Of a stretch of 64,000 bases of DNA, positions 8,885 to 17,213 are shown piece after piece (positions within the stretch are counted from its first letter, which is position 1; the number at the start of each line of letters is the position of its first letter). Source of the stretch: Cardiobacterium sp. Marseille-Q4385 (GTDB taxonomy: Bacteria > Pseudomonadota > Gammaproteobacteria > Cardiobacteriales > Cardiobacteriaceae). A program made the translations under genes and the position numbers. The stretch is taken from positions 1,626,501-1,690,500 of the forward strand of contig NZ_OU745373.1 of the NCBI RefSeq assembly GCF_916618745.1, given 5' to 3'. The notes under the pieces are model-generated. The model saw nothing but the letters and a program-made list of their open reading frames with translations, was not told the DNA's origin and made no database searches.

Positions 8885-8928
8885 TCCGCGCCGTCGCGCG
8901 GTTTTGTTTTCTGTTTGAGGAGGGGATT

Positions 8929-9912
8929 ATGTTGATGTTGCGTCGGAGTTTTTTGGCCGTGGCCGCAGCGTTGTGTGTGCTGACAGCGGGTGCGGAGAAT
9001 GCGAAGGTGAAGGTCGGTTTTATCGCCCTGCCGTCACATGCGCCGAATTTTCTCGCCAAGGAACGCGACTTTTACGCCGAGGAAGGGCTGGATGCGGAGT
9101 TGGTGCCGTTTCAGGCGGCGCAGGCCATGGCGGTTGCGATTGCTTCCGGCGATATTGATTTCGGCGTAACGGCGGTGTCCGGCGGTCTGCTCAATCTTGC
9201 TGCGCGCGGTGATGCGGTGCGGATTTTTGGCGGCGCGCTGACGGAAGCGAAGGGCACGCCGGGGCATGTGCTGCTCGCCAGCAAGGCGGCGTTTGATGCC
9301 GGTTTGAAGTCACCCAAGGATTTGGACGGCAAGCGTTTTGCCATCACCACCCAGGGTTCGTCGTTTGCGTATATGGGCGCGCAGATTGCCAAGCAGGAAG
9401 GTATCGCCATCAAGCCGATGGCGCTGAATACGATGCCGGCGATTGCCGCCGCGTTGCAGGCGGGCAAGGTGGATGCTGCTGTCGTCCAGCCCGCGTTTGC
9501 CGCTGACTGGGTGGCGCAGGGCGCGGCGGTGGAGATTGGCCGCGTCGCCGATTTTCTGCCGGATTATCAGGTAACGGTGCTGTTTACTTCGGCGAAGCGC
9601 GCGCAGGATAACCCGCAGTCGCTTGCCGCTTTCCGGCGCGGTTTTGCCAAGGGCGCGGCACTTTATAACGCGGCGCTGGTCGATAAGTCGCTCTCTGAGG
9701 CGGAAGTGGCGGCAGTGGTCGCCGATGTGCACCGTTATGTGTTTGTCGATAAGCCCGAAGCGGAGGCGGCCAAGCTGATTCAGGCGGGGGCGATGCGCGT
9801 CTCGCCGGATGCGGCGCTGAACCGTGCCGATGTGCTCAAACAGGTGCAGTGGTTCAAGGAGGAGAAACTGGTGCCGGACGCGCTGGATGGCAACGCGCTG
9901 CTGGTGGACTGA
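8929..9912 (+). CDS. ABC importer periplasmic binding protein, SsuA/NMT1-like
   Basis: The 327-residue product is the soluble capture protein of an ABC importer. It begins with a Sec signal peptide (LRRSFLAVAAALCVLTAGA) and then the fold-typical VGFIALPSHAPNFLAKERDFY. The segments GDIDFGVTAVSGGLLNLAARG and LQAGKVDAAVVQPAFAADW match the SsuA/THI5/NMT1 class that binds sulfonates, nitrate or pyrimidine thiamine precursors. A GAGGAGG ribosome site before 8929 decides the start over an upstream in-frame site at 8773. The ligand cannot be read from sequence; no TPP riboswitch or sulfur genes are seen nearby. Its stop overlaps the ATPase start. Confidence 0.85.
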   Translation: MLMLRRSFLAVAAALCVLTAGAENAKVKVGFIALPSHAPNFLAKERDFYAEEGLDAELVPFQAAQAMAVAIASGDIDFGVTAVSGGLLNLAARGDAVRIFGGALTEAKGTPGHVLLASKAAFDAGLKSPKDLDGKRFAITTQGSSFAYMGAQIAKQEGIAIKPMALNTMPAIAAALQAGKVDAAVVQPAFAADWVAQGAAVEIGRVADFLPDYQVTVLFTSAKRAQDNPQSLAAFRRGFAKGAALYNAALVDKSLSEAEVAAVVADVHRYVFVDKPEAEAAKLIQAGAMRVSPDAALNRADVLKQVQWFKEEKLVPDALDGNALLVD

Positions 9913-10676
9913 TGCGTCTGCTGGTCGATGATGTGTCGCACCGTTATCACGGGCGGCTGGTGTTGCAGGATGTGTCGTTTGCGATAGAGGCGGGCGAGAT
10001 TGTCTGCATTATCGGCCCGTCCGGCTGCGGGAAATCGACGCTGCTGCGTTTTCTGGGCGGACTGGAAGCGCCGGATGCGGGCGTGGTGTGGCTGGAAGGT
10101 GAACCGCCTGCCGCATCGCTCAACCCGCTGACGTTTGTTTTTCAGGATTTTGCCCTGCTGCCGTGGCGTACGGTGGCGGAGAATGTGGAGCTGGTGCTGG
10201 CGCATCATCCGCTCTCGAAAGCGGAACGGCGCGAGCGGGTGCGCGATGTGCTGGCGCGTACGCAGCTTAGTGAGTTTGCCCATGCCTGGATTCGCCAGCT
10301 TTCCGGCGGGATGCGGCAGCGGGTGGCGATTGCGCGAGCGCTGGCGGTCAATCCGGCGGTGATGCTGCTCGATGAGCCGCTCTCGGCGCTGGATAGTCAG
10401 ACGAAGGATTTGCTGCTCGATGATTTTGTCCGCCTGTGGCTGGCCGCGCCGTTTTCGGCGGCGTATGTGACGCATAATTTGCGCGAGGCGGTGCGGCTGG
10501 GGCACAAGGTGGTGGTGCTGTCGCGCCGCCCCGGCCGGGTACGCGAGGTGGTCTCGCTGGATATGCCGCTGGATGCGCGCGATGAGCGGGATCCTGTGTT
10601 GCTGGATGTGGAAGAGCGCTTGTGGGCGTTGATGCGCGATGAGGCTCGCGCCGCCGAACGGGAGTTGGAGGCATGA
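9912..10676 (+). CDS. ABC importer ATPase, SsuB/TauB-like
   Basis: The 254-residue ATPase powers the importer at the cytoplasmic face. Walker A is GPSGCGKST near residue 36, the signature motif is LSGGMRQRVAIARAL, and Walker B is VMLLDEPLSALD. FQDFALLPWRTVAENV is the Q-loop region typical of the nitrate/sulfonate/taurine class. The ATG overlaps the binding-protein stop (TGATG), and the gene overlaps the permease start by 4 bp, so the three genes form one tightly coupled operon. Confidence 0.92.
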   Translation: MRLLVDDVSHRYHGRLVLQDVSFAIEAGEIVCIIGPSGCGKSTLLRFLGGLEAPDAGVVWLEGEPPAASLNPLTFVFQDFALLPWRTVAENVELVLAHHPLSKAERRERVRDVLARTQLSEFAHAWIRQLSGGMRQRVAIARALAVNPAVMLLDEPLSALDSQTKDLLLDDFVRLWLAAPFSAAYVTHNLREAVRLGHKVVVLSRRPGRVREVVSLDMPLDARDERDPVLLDVEERLWALMRDEARAAERELEA

Positions 10677-11470
10677 ATACGGTGAATCGGATTGCGGTGC
10701 CGCTGCGTACCCGCGTGTTTGGCGGCAAGGCGCCGCGCTGGCAGGGTTGGCTGGTGTTTGCCGTGTTGCTGGTGGTTTGGGAGACGGCGGTGCGTCTCGG
10801 CTGGATCAGCCGCGCTTTTATCGCGTCGCCCTCGGAAATTGTGGTGCAGCTCAAACAGTTGCTCGTGTCCGGGCTATTGTGGGAACACTTGTGGGCGAGT
10901 GTGCGCCGTCTCGCTATCGGCTGGGGGCTGGGCACGCTGCTTGGTATCGTCATCGGGCTGTTAATCGGCTTGTGGCGGGTCGCGCGCGGCACGTTGCTGC
11001 CGCTGGTCTCGGCACTGTTTCCCGTGCCGAAGATTGCGCTGCTGCCGCTGTTTCTGGTGTGGTTCGGCATTGACGAAGGCTCGAAGGTGGCGACGATTCT
11101 GATCGGCACATTGTTCCCGACGGTGATTGCGACGTATGCGGCGGTCGATAATGTGGATCGCGGCCTGATTCGCATGGGACAGTCGTTTGGGCTGCCGCAG
11201 GCGGCGGTCATCCGCAGCATCATTCTGCCCGGCGCGATGCCGGGGATTTTTGCCGGCTTCCGCATTTCGGTGTCGATTGCCATCACCATGCTGGTGGTCG
11301 CCGAGATGATGAATGCGGAAAGTGGCATCGGCGCGTATATCGCGAGCGCCGGCGCGCTTTATCAGATGGATCAGCTGCTGGCGGGGGTCACGCTGCTCGC
11401 TCTCTTGGGCATCGTGCTGTCGTGGTTGCTGGGGGTGATTGAGCGGCGGGTGTTGCGCTGGCGGGAATGA
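10673..11470 (+). CDS. ABC importer permease, SsuC/TauC-like
   Basis: The 265-residue inner-membrane protein has about six transmembrane segments and the binding-protein-dependent permease motif in FPVPKIALLPLFLVWFGID. The EAA-type coupling loop is near GQSFGLPQAAVIRSIILPGA. It forms the channel of the importer with the preceding ATPase and binding protein, whose gene it overlaps by 4 bp. The operon ends here; a 34-bp tandem repeat follows instead of a clear terminator. Confidence 0.9.
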   Translation: MNTVNRIAVPLRTRVFGGKAPRWQGWLVFAVLLVVWETAVRLGWISRAFIASPSEIVVQLKQLLVSGLLWEHLWASVRRLAIGWGLGTLLGIVIGLLIGLWRVARGTLLPLVSALFPVPKIALLPLFLVWFGIDEGSKVATILIGTLFPTVIATYAAVDNVDRGLIRMGQSFGLPQAAVIRSIILPGAMPGIFAGFRISVSIAITMLVVAEMMNAESGIGAYIASAGALYQMDQLLAGVTLLALLGIVLSWLLGVIERRVLRWRE

Positions 11471-11483
11471 AGGCTGTGATTAT

Positions 11484-11634
11484 CCCGCTTGACGGGCGGT
11501 ACGAACCCAGTGTTTATCCCGCTTGGCGGGCGGCGCGAACTCAGTGTTTGTCTCGCTTGGCGGGCAGCACGAACCCCGTGTTTATCTCGCTTGGCAGGCG
11601 GCGTGAGCCCAGTGTTTGTCTCGCTTGGGCGTCT
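11484..11634 (+). repeat. Tandem 34-bp repeat, four units plus a partial fifth
   Basis: Four head-to-tail units of exactly 34 bp start at 11484, 11518, 11552 and 11586, each close to CYCGCTTGRCGGGC followed by about 7 variable bases and CCAGTGTTTRT. A fifth partial unit fades out near 11634. There are no unique spacers, so this is not a CRISPR array. Related single units and a shorter 25-bp version occur at 31212, 36639 and 51929, so this is a dispersed repeat family of this genome. Confidence 0.9.
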
Positions 11635-11657
11635 TTCATATATGACAGAGGATTGTG

Positions 11658-12758
11658 ATGAAAAAATTATGGTTGATGTTGTTATCCGCGCCGCTGTGGG
11701 CGCAGAACGAACCGCCGGTGGCGCTATTGCCGGTGCAGGGCGACACCTTGACGCCGGAAGCGGCGCTGGCGCGATCCAAAGGCGACAGCGGACTGCCGCA
11801 ATTATCCGCGCGGGCAAACCCGCCTGGTCAGGGGGCAGGCCCGGAACCGCTTACCGCGCCGGCGGATGATTTGCCCGCCGACATTCCGGTGGTGGTGCTG
11901 AAGGACGAATCAAAGAACCCACCGCCGCCCGCTGAAGAAGCGAAGCTTGCCGCAGAGCCAGCAGAAAAAACCGCTGAGGCGAAAAAGGACAGCAAGAAAA
12001 AGACGAAAGCGAAGAAGTCTGCCGAGAAGAAAAAGCCTGCGGCAGAGGAGAAACCGGCGGAAGAGAAGCCCGCTGCCAGCGAGGAAAAACCGGCAGCCGC
12101 TAGCGAAGATAAACCCGCTGCCGCCGCAGAAAAAAAGGATGGGCAGCCTGCCGCTGCTCCTGATGCGGAAAAGCCCGCGCCGGTGAACGAGAAAGCGCAG
12201 GCGGAGGCAGCAGAAAGCGACACCAAACTGCAGACACCCGTCACGCCTGCCGTCGGCGAAGTGCAACCGCTCGCGCCCGCTACCCCGGCGCCGACCGCTG
12301 CTGAAGAAGAAGTCGATCCGCCGTGGGCAGGTTATGCGCAGGCGCAGTCAATGGCGGAAAACGGCAACCCGCGCGGTGCCCTGCGCCAACTGGAAAGCCG
12401 TCTCGCCACCAATCCGCAGGACAGCCGCGCCGCCTACCTGAAAGGGCTGGTGCTGATGCAACTGGGGCGCGGCGAGGAAGCCGAGCGTTGGTACAAAATG
12501 ATGCAGGCCAATTTCCCCGACCTGCCGCAGCCGGGTAACGCCCTGGCGGTGATTTACGCGGGGCGCGGCGATTTGCCCGCTGCAGAACTGGCGCTGCGCG
12601 ATGTGTTGCTGAAACATCCGGAGCACAACTCGGCACGGGTCAACCTCGCCCGTCTCTACGTACAAATGGCGCAGGCCGAGTACGAAAAGGCACTGAAAGC
12701 GACCCCTGACAATGCTATGATTGCGCGCAAATTAGAGGCCTTGAAGGCCATGCAGTAA
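11658..12758 (+). CDS. Low-complexity Lys/Glu/Ala/Pro-rich protein with C-terminal TPR domain
   Basis: The 366-residue product starts with a short signal peptide (MKKLWLMLLSAPLWAQ), so it is probably periplasmic or outer-membrane associated. Residues about 75-220 are a low-complexity Ala/Lys/Glu/Pro stretch resembling the TolA helical domain. From about 225 on there are tetratricopeptide-like helices (GYAQAQSMAENGNPRGALRQ, PQDSRAAYLKGLVLMQLGRG, NALAVIYAGRGDLPAAELAL). The role is unknown; an envelope scaffold is an inference. ATG at 11658 follows AGAGGA. The gene ends 21 bp before recA with no terminator, so recA may be read from its promoter. Confidence 0.75.
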   Translation: MKKLWLMLLSAPLWAQNEPPVALLPVQGDTLTPEAALARSKGDSGLPQLSARANPPGQGAGPEPLTAPADDLPADIPVVVLKDESKNPPPPAEEAKLAAEPAEKTAEAKKDSKKKTKAKKSAEKKKPAAEEKPAEEKPAASEEKPAAASEDKPAAAAEKKDGQPAAAPDAEKPAPVNEKAQAEAAESDTKLQTPVTPAVGEVQPLAPATPAPTAAEEEVDPPWAGYAQAQSMAENGNPRGALRQLESRLATNPQDSRAAYLKGLVLMQLGRGEEAERWYKMMQANFPDLPQPGNALAVIYAGRGDLPAAELALRDVLLKHPEHNSARVNLARLYVQMAQAEYEKALKATPDNAMIARKLEALKAMQ

Positions 12759-12779
12759 CTTGAAAACTATCGGATTTTT

Positions 12780-13868
12780 ATGGCGAAACAGACAGAAGAA
12801 CAGCAAAAGGCGCTTGCCGCCGTGCTGGCACAGCTTGACAAAACTTTCGGCAAAGGCACGGTGATGCGTCTCGGCGACCAAACCGCCGCACTCGACATTC
12901 AGGCCATCTCAACCGGCTCGCTCGGCCTCGACATTGCCCTCGGCATCGGCGGCCTGCCGCGTGGCCGGATTGTCGAAATCTACGGCCCGGAATCGTCGGG
13001 TAAAACCACGCTGACCCTGCAAGTCATCGCCGAAGCGCAGAAAGCGGGCGGCACGACGGCCTTTATTGACGCTGAACACGCCCTTGACCCGATTTACGCG
13101 CGCAAACTCGGTGTCGATACCGACAACCTCTACATCACCCAGCCGGACACCGGCGAACAGGCGCTGGAAATCACCGATGCGCTGGTGCGCTCCGGCGCGT
13201 TTGACGTGGTGGTGGTGGACTCGGTCGCCGCGCTCACCCCAAAGGCGGAAATCGAAGGCGACATGGGCGATTCGCACGTCGGCCTGCAAGCCCGCCTGAT
13301 GAGCCAGGCACTGCGCAAACTAACCGCGAACATCAAGCGCACCAATACCCTGGTCATCTTCATCAACCAGATCCGCATGAAAATCGGCGTGATGTTTGGC
13401 TCGCCGGAAACCACCACCGGCGGTAACGCCCTCAAATTCTATGCCTCGGTGCGCCTCGATATCCGCCGCATCGGCTCCCTCAAAGACGGCGACGAAGTGA
13501 TCGGCAACCAGACGCGGGTCAAAGTGGTGAAAAACAAAGTTGCGCCGCCGTTCAAGCAGGCCGAATTTGAAATCCTCTACGGCGAAGGCATTTCCCGTCT
13601 CGGCGAAATCATTGATCTCGGCGTCGCCATTGACGTCATCCAGAAATCCGGTGCCTGGTACAGTTACGGCGGCGAAAAAATTGGTCAGGGCAAGGAAAAA
13701 GTCCGCGCCTTCCTCAAAGAAAAACCGGAACTCGCCACCGAAATTGAGGCAAAAATCCGCGAATACTACATTGGCAACAGCGACGCCGAACTGCCAGTCA
13801 GCAGCGGCCAGAGCGATGACGGCGAGAATGCCCAGCCGTCTTTGACCGATGGCGATGAACCCTTCTGA
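12780..13868 (+). CDS. recA: RecA recombinase
   Basis: RecA forms filaments on single-stranded DNA, drives strand exchange and stimulates SOS repressor cleavage. The 362-residue protein has Walker A GPESSGKT, the MAW-like region, LVIFINQIRMKIGVMFG with loop L2 GSPETTTGGNALKFY, and the C-terminal acidic tail. Length is normal. The 21-bp gap to the TPR gene has no room for a promoter and contains no CTGT-N8-ACAG LexA box, so SOS control, if any, must act from further upstream. The recX start lies inside the recA 3' end. Confidence 0.98.
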   Translation: MAKQTEEQQKALAAVLAQLDKTFGKGTVMRLGDQTAALDIQAISTGSLGLDIALGIGGLPRGRIVEIYGPESSGKTTLTLQVIAEAQKAGGTTAFIDAEHALDPIYARKLGVDTDNLYITQPDTGEQALEITDALVRSGAFDVVVVDSVAALTPKAEIEGDMGDSHVGLQARLMSQALRKLTANIKRTNTLVIFINQIRMKIGVMFGSPETTTGGNALKFYASVRLDIRRIGSLKDGDEVIGNQTRVKVVKNKVAPPFKQAEFEILYGEGISRLGEIIDLGVAIDVIQKSGAWYSYGGEKIGQGKEKVRAFLKEKPELATEIEAKIREYYIGNSDAELPVSSGQSDDGENAQPSLTDGDEPF

Positions 13869-14322
13869 GTTCACCCACCCCGACGACGAACAGCGCGCTA
13901 TCGAAGCGCGCTGTCTCACTGCGCTCGCACAACGCGAACACAGCCGCGCCGAACTCGCCGCCAAGCTGCACGGTTTTACCTCTACTGCGATTGAAAGCGT
14001 CCTCGACACCCTCGCCGCGCGCGGCTGGCAGAGCGATGCCCGCTTTGCCGAAGCCTTTGTCCGCAACCGTCTCGCGCGCGGGCAGGGGCGGCTTAAAGTC
14101 CGCCACGAACTCGAAGCACGCGGCATCCACGGCGAACTGCTGCGCGACGTGCTCGACGACGCCGACTGGGCGGACGCCGCCCGCAGCGCCTATCTGAAAA
14201 AATACAGCACCCCCGCCACGACGGCGCAGGAAAAAGCGAAGCGGCAGCGCTTCCTCGCTCAACGCGGCTTTTCCTACGACGACATCCAGCAAGCAATGAA
14301 AGCAACCCACGATGACACATAA
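13849..14322 (+). CDS. recX: RecX, RecA regulator
   Basis: RecX caps or destabilises RecA filaments. The 157-residue product has the three-helix repeat pattern of the family: ALAQREHSRAELAAKL, VLDTLAARGWQSDARFAEAFVRNR, and GQGRLKVRHELEARGI. The reading frame opens at 13849, inside recA; ATG at 13855 is an equally good start two codons later. The C-terminus (FLAQRGFSYDDIQQAM) is typical. The stop overlaps the alaS start region by 11 bp, so recA, recX and alaS form one tight unit. Confidence 0.93.
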   Translation: MAMNPSEFTHPDDEQRAIEARCLTALAQREHSRAELAAKLHGFTSTAIESVLDTLAARGWQSDARFAEAFVRNRLARGQGRLKVRHELEARGIHGELLRDVLDDADWADAARSAYLKKYSTPATTAQEKAKRQRFLAQRGFSYDDIQQAMKATHDDT

Positions 14323-17203
14323 ACGACCCACTTCTACCGCCGACATCCGGCGCGCCTTTCTCGATTACTTCGCCGAACACGGCCACAAAATCGTTCACTC
14401 TTCCTCGCTGGTGCCGGGCAACGACCCGACCCTGCTCTTTACCAACGCGGGCATGGTGCAGTTCAAGGACATCTTCACCGGCAGCGAGACGCGCGACTAC
14501 AAGCGCGCCACCACCTCGCAGCGCTGCGTGCGCGCTGGCGGCAAGCACAACGACCTGGAAAACGTCGGCTACACCGCGCGCCACCACACCTTCTTTGAAA
14601 TGCTGGGCAATTTCAGCTTCGGCGACTACTTCAAAGAACAGGCCATTCCCTTCGCCTGGAACCTGCTGACACAAGTCTTCGGCCTGCCGCCGGAAAAACT
14701 CTGCGTCACCGTCTATCACGAAGACGACGAGGCCTACGCCATCTGGCGTGACACCGTTGGCCTGCCGGAGAACAAAATCATCCGCATCGGCGACAAGCCG
14801 GGCAAAGCCAAATACGAATCTGACAACTTCTGGGCGATGGGGGACACCGGCCCCTGTGGCCCCTGCTCGGAAATCTTCTACGACCACGGCCCGGAAGTGT
14901 GGGGCGGCCCGCCCGGTTCACCCGAAGAAGACGGTGACCGCTTCATCGAAATCTGGAACATCGTCTTCATGCAGTTCGAGCGGGATGCGACGGGCAACAT
15001 GAAACCGCTGCCGCGCCCGTCCATCGATACCGGCATGGGGCTGGAACGCATCGCCGCCGTGTTGCAGCACGTCCATTCCAACTACGAAATCGACATCTTC
15101 CGCAACCTGATTGCCGCCGCTGCTGAGGCAACCGGCTGCGACGATCTCGAACAGACCTCGCTCAAAGTCATCGCCGACCACATCCGCGCCACCGTCTTCC
15201 TGATGGTCGATGGCGTACTGCCCGGCAACGAAGGGCGCGGCTACGTCCTGCGCCGTATCATGCGCCGCGCCATCCGCCACGGCTACAAACTGGGACAGAA
15301 CCAGCCGTTCTTCTACAAACTCGTCGCACCGCTGGTGGCGGAAATGGGCGAGGCCTATCCGGAAATCGTTGAAGCCGAAGCGCGCATCACCGAAGCCGTC
15401 AAGCGGGAAGAAGAGCGCTTTGCGCAAACGCTGGATACCGGCATGAACGTCTTCCACAAAGTGCTGCACGGCCTGAAATTCCTCAAACTCGAATCCCTCC
15501 TGCCGCTGGACGGAGCGCAAAAAACCATCGAACTGCACACCGCTGACGGCAAACCCTTCAACGTTAGCGCCCTGCAAGCGGCGAACCGCAAACAAATCCT
15601 GCTGCGTACCCCGCAGGGCGAGACGAAAACCATCGATATGGAAGACATGCTTGGCGACGAATCCAAATTCAGCGATTCTGAAGCCGCACCCTACATCGCC
15701 GCGCTGGAACAATACCTGAACGATAACCTCGCAAACAGCAAGCTGATTATCCCCGGCGAAGTCATCTTCAAACTCTATGACACCTACGGCTTTCCCTACG
15801 ACCTCACCGCCGACATGGCGCGCGAACTCGGCATCGAACTCGACAGCGACGGCTTTGAGCGGGAAATGGCAGCGCAACGCGAGCGCGCTAAAGCCGCCGG
15901 CAAATTCGACGCCGCGCAGAAACTTGATGTCAGCGGCAAAACCGCCTTTGAGGGTTACGAACACGACCACGGTACCGCGCAAATCATGCAAATCTTTGCC
16001 GATGGCGCAGCGGTCAACCGCCTACTCGGCGGCGAACAGGGCGTTATCGTCCTTGACCGCACCCCGTTCTATGGCGAATCCGGTGGACAAGTCGGCGATA
16101 CCGGCACCATCCGCACCGCAAACGGCATCTTTGCCGTCGCAGACACGCAGAAACAGGGCGATGCCTTCCTGCACTTCGGCCATGTCATCGAAGGCAGCGT
16201 GACCAGCGGCGAAGCGGCAGAAACCCAAATTGACGTGGATCGCCGCGCCGCCATCAAGCGGCACCATTCCGCCACCCACCTGCTGCACAAAGCCCTGCGC
16301 AGTACCCTCGGCACCCACGTTCAGCAAAAAGGCTCGCTGGTGGACGAACGCCGCACCCGCTTCGACTTCTCGCACGACAAACCGCTCAGTGCCGACGAAA
16401 TCGCCCACGTCGAAACCATGATGAACGCGCAAATCCTGCGCAACGCCCCAGTGACCATCGAACAAATGGGCCGTGATGATGCGCAGAAAAAAGGCGCGAT
16501 GGCACTTTTCGGCGAAAAATATGGCGACGTGGTGCGCGTCGTCAGCATGGGCGAAGACGGCTTCTCCATCGAACTCTGCGGCGGTACCCACGTCGCCCGC
16601 CTGGGTGAAATCGGCATCGCCAAAGTCGTCTCGCAAGGGGCCGTCTCGGCCGGGGTGCGCCGCATCGAAGTCGTCTGCGGTCTCGCTGCACTGGAACACC
16701 TGGCGCACAGCGACGCCCTGCTCGCAGAAAGCGCCGCCCTGCTGAAAACCGACGGCGAACACCTGCCGGAGCGCATCGCTGCCCTGCAACAACAGCTGAA
16801 AGCACAAGAAAAAGATATCCAGACCCTGAAACGCCAGCTGGCACAAGGCGGCGACGGTGGCAGTATCGAAGTGAAGACCGTCAAGGGCTGGAAAACCCTC
16901 GCCCTGCAACGCGACGGCCTCGATAACGCCACCCTGCGCGACACCGCCGACCAACTGCGTGATCGCCACGGTGCGGACGTTGTCGTCATCGGCAGCGCGG
17001 ACGGCGATACCGCCCGCCTGATCGTCAGCGTCAACAAAACGGCAAAAGCCCTGCACGCCGGCAACATCATCCGCGAACTTGCCACCCATATCGGCGGTAA
17101 AGGCGGCGGCCGTCCTGACTTTGCCCAGGCAGGCGGAAAAACTCCCGCAGGACTGCCCGCAGCCCTTGCGGCACTGGCAGATGCCCTGCCCGACAACACA
17201 TAG
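14312..17203 (+). CDS. alaS: Alanyl-tRNA synthetase with an extra internal segment
   Basis: The enzyme charges tRNA-Ala and edits Ser and Gly mischarging. Class II motifs are seen early (SSSLVPGNDPTLLFTNAGM, RCVRAGGKHNDLENVGYTARHHTFFEM). The editing and zinc motifs HSATHLLH and CGGTHVARLGEIG are present, and the C-terminal DHHA1 domain ends with GGKGGGRPDFAQAGG. At 963 residues it is about 85 longer than the usual 875 or so. The excess lies between FAQTLDTG (about residue 370) and KLYDTYGFP (487), where E. coli has only about 33 residues. The inserted part is charged and ends in a probable helix. RecX overlaps its start. Confidence 0.97.
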   Translation: MTHKRPTSTADIRRAFLDYFAEHGHKIVHSSSLVPGNDPTLLFTNAGMVQFKDIFTGSETRDYKRATTSQRCVRAGGKHNDLENVGYTARHHTFFEMLGNFSFGDYFKEQAIPFAWNLLTQVFGLPPEKLCVTVYHEDDEAYAIWRDTVGLPENKIIRIGDKPGKAKYESDNFWAMGDTGPCGPCSEIFYDHGPEVWGGPPGSPEEDGDRFIEIWNIVFMQFERDATGNMKPLPRPSIDTGMGLERIAAVLQHVHSNYEIDIFRNLIAAAAEATGCDDLEQTSLKVIADHIRATVFLMVDGVLPGNEGRGYVLRRIMRRAIRHGYKLGQNQPFFYKLVAPLVAEMGEAYPEIVEAEARITEAVKREEERFAQTLDTGMNVFHKVLHGLKFLKLESLLPLDGAQKTIELHTADGKPFNVSALQAANRKQILLRTPQGETKTIDMEDMLGDESKFSDSEAAPYIAALEQYLNDNLANSKLIIPGEVIFKLYDTYGFPYDLTADMARELGIELDSDGFEREMAAQRERAKAAGKFDAAQKLDVSGKTAFEGYEHDHGTAQIMQIFADGAAVNRLLGGEQGVIVLDRTPFYGESGGQVGDTGTIRTANGIFAVADTQKQGDAFLHFGHVIEGSVTSGEAAETQIDVDRRAAIKRHHSATHLLHKALRSTLGTHVQQKGSLVDERRTRFDFSHDKPLSADEIAHVETMMNAQILRNAPVTIEQMGRDDAQKKGAMALFGEKYGDVVRVVSMGEDGFSIELCGGTHVARLGEIGIAKVVSQGAVSAGVRRIEVVCGLAALEHLAHSDALLAESAALLKTDGEHLPERIAALQQQLKAQEKDIQTLKRQLAQGGDGGSIEVKTVKGWKTLALQRDGLDNATLRDTADQLRDRHGADVVVIGSADGDTARLIVSVNKTAKALHAGNIIRELATHIGGKGGGRPDFAQAGGKTPAGLPAALAALADALPDNT

Positions 17204-17213
17204 AGGAAACCAC

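Noticed and set aside
8774..8928. Possible TPP riboswitch before the SsuA/THI5-like importer
   Set aside because: No CTGAGA or thi-box core is present; only a weak hairpin with a T run is seen.
11484..11634. Regular repeats that could be a CRISPR array
   Set aside because: The 34-bp units abut each other without unique spacers, and their internal variable part is only 7-9 bp. The same holds for the 25-bp array at 31212.
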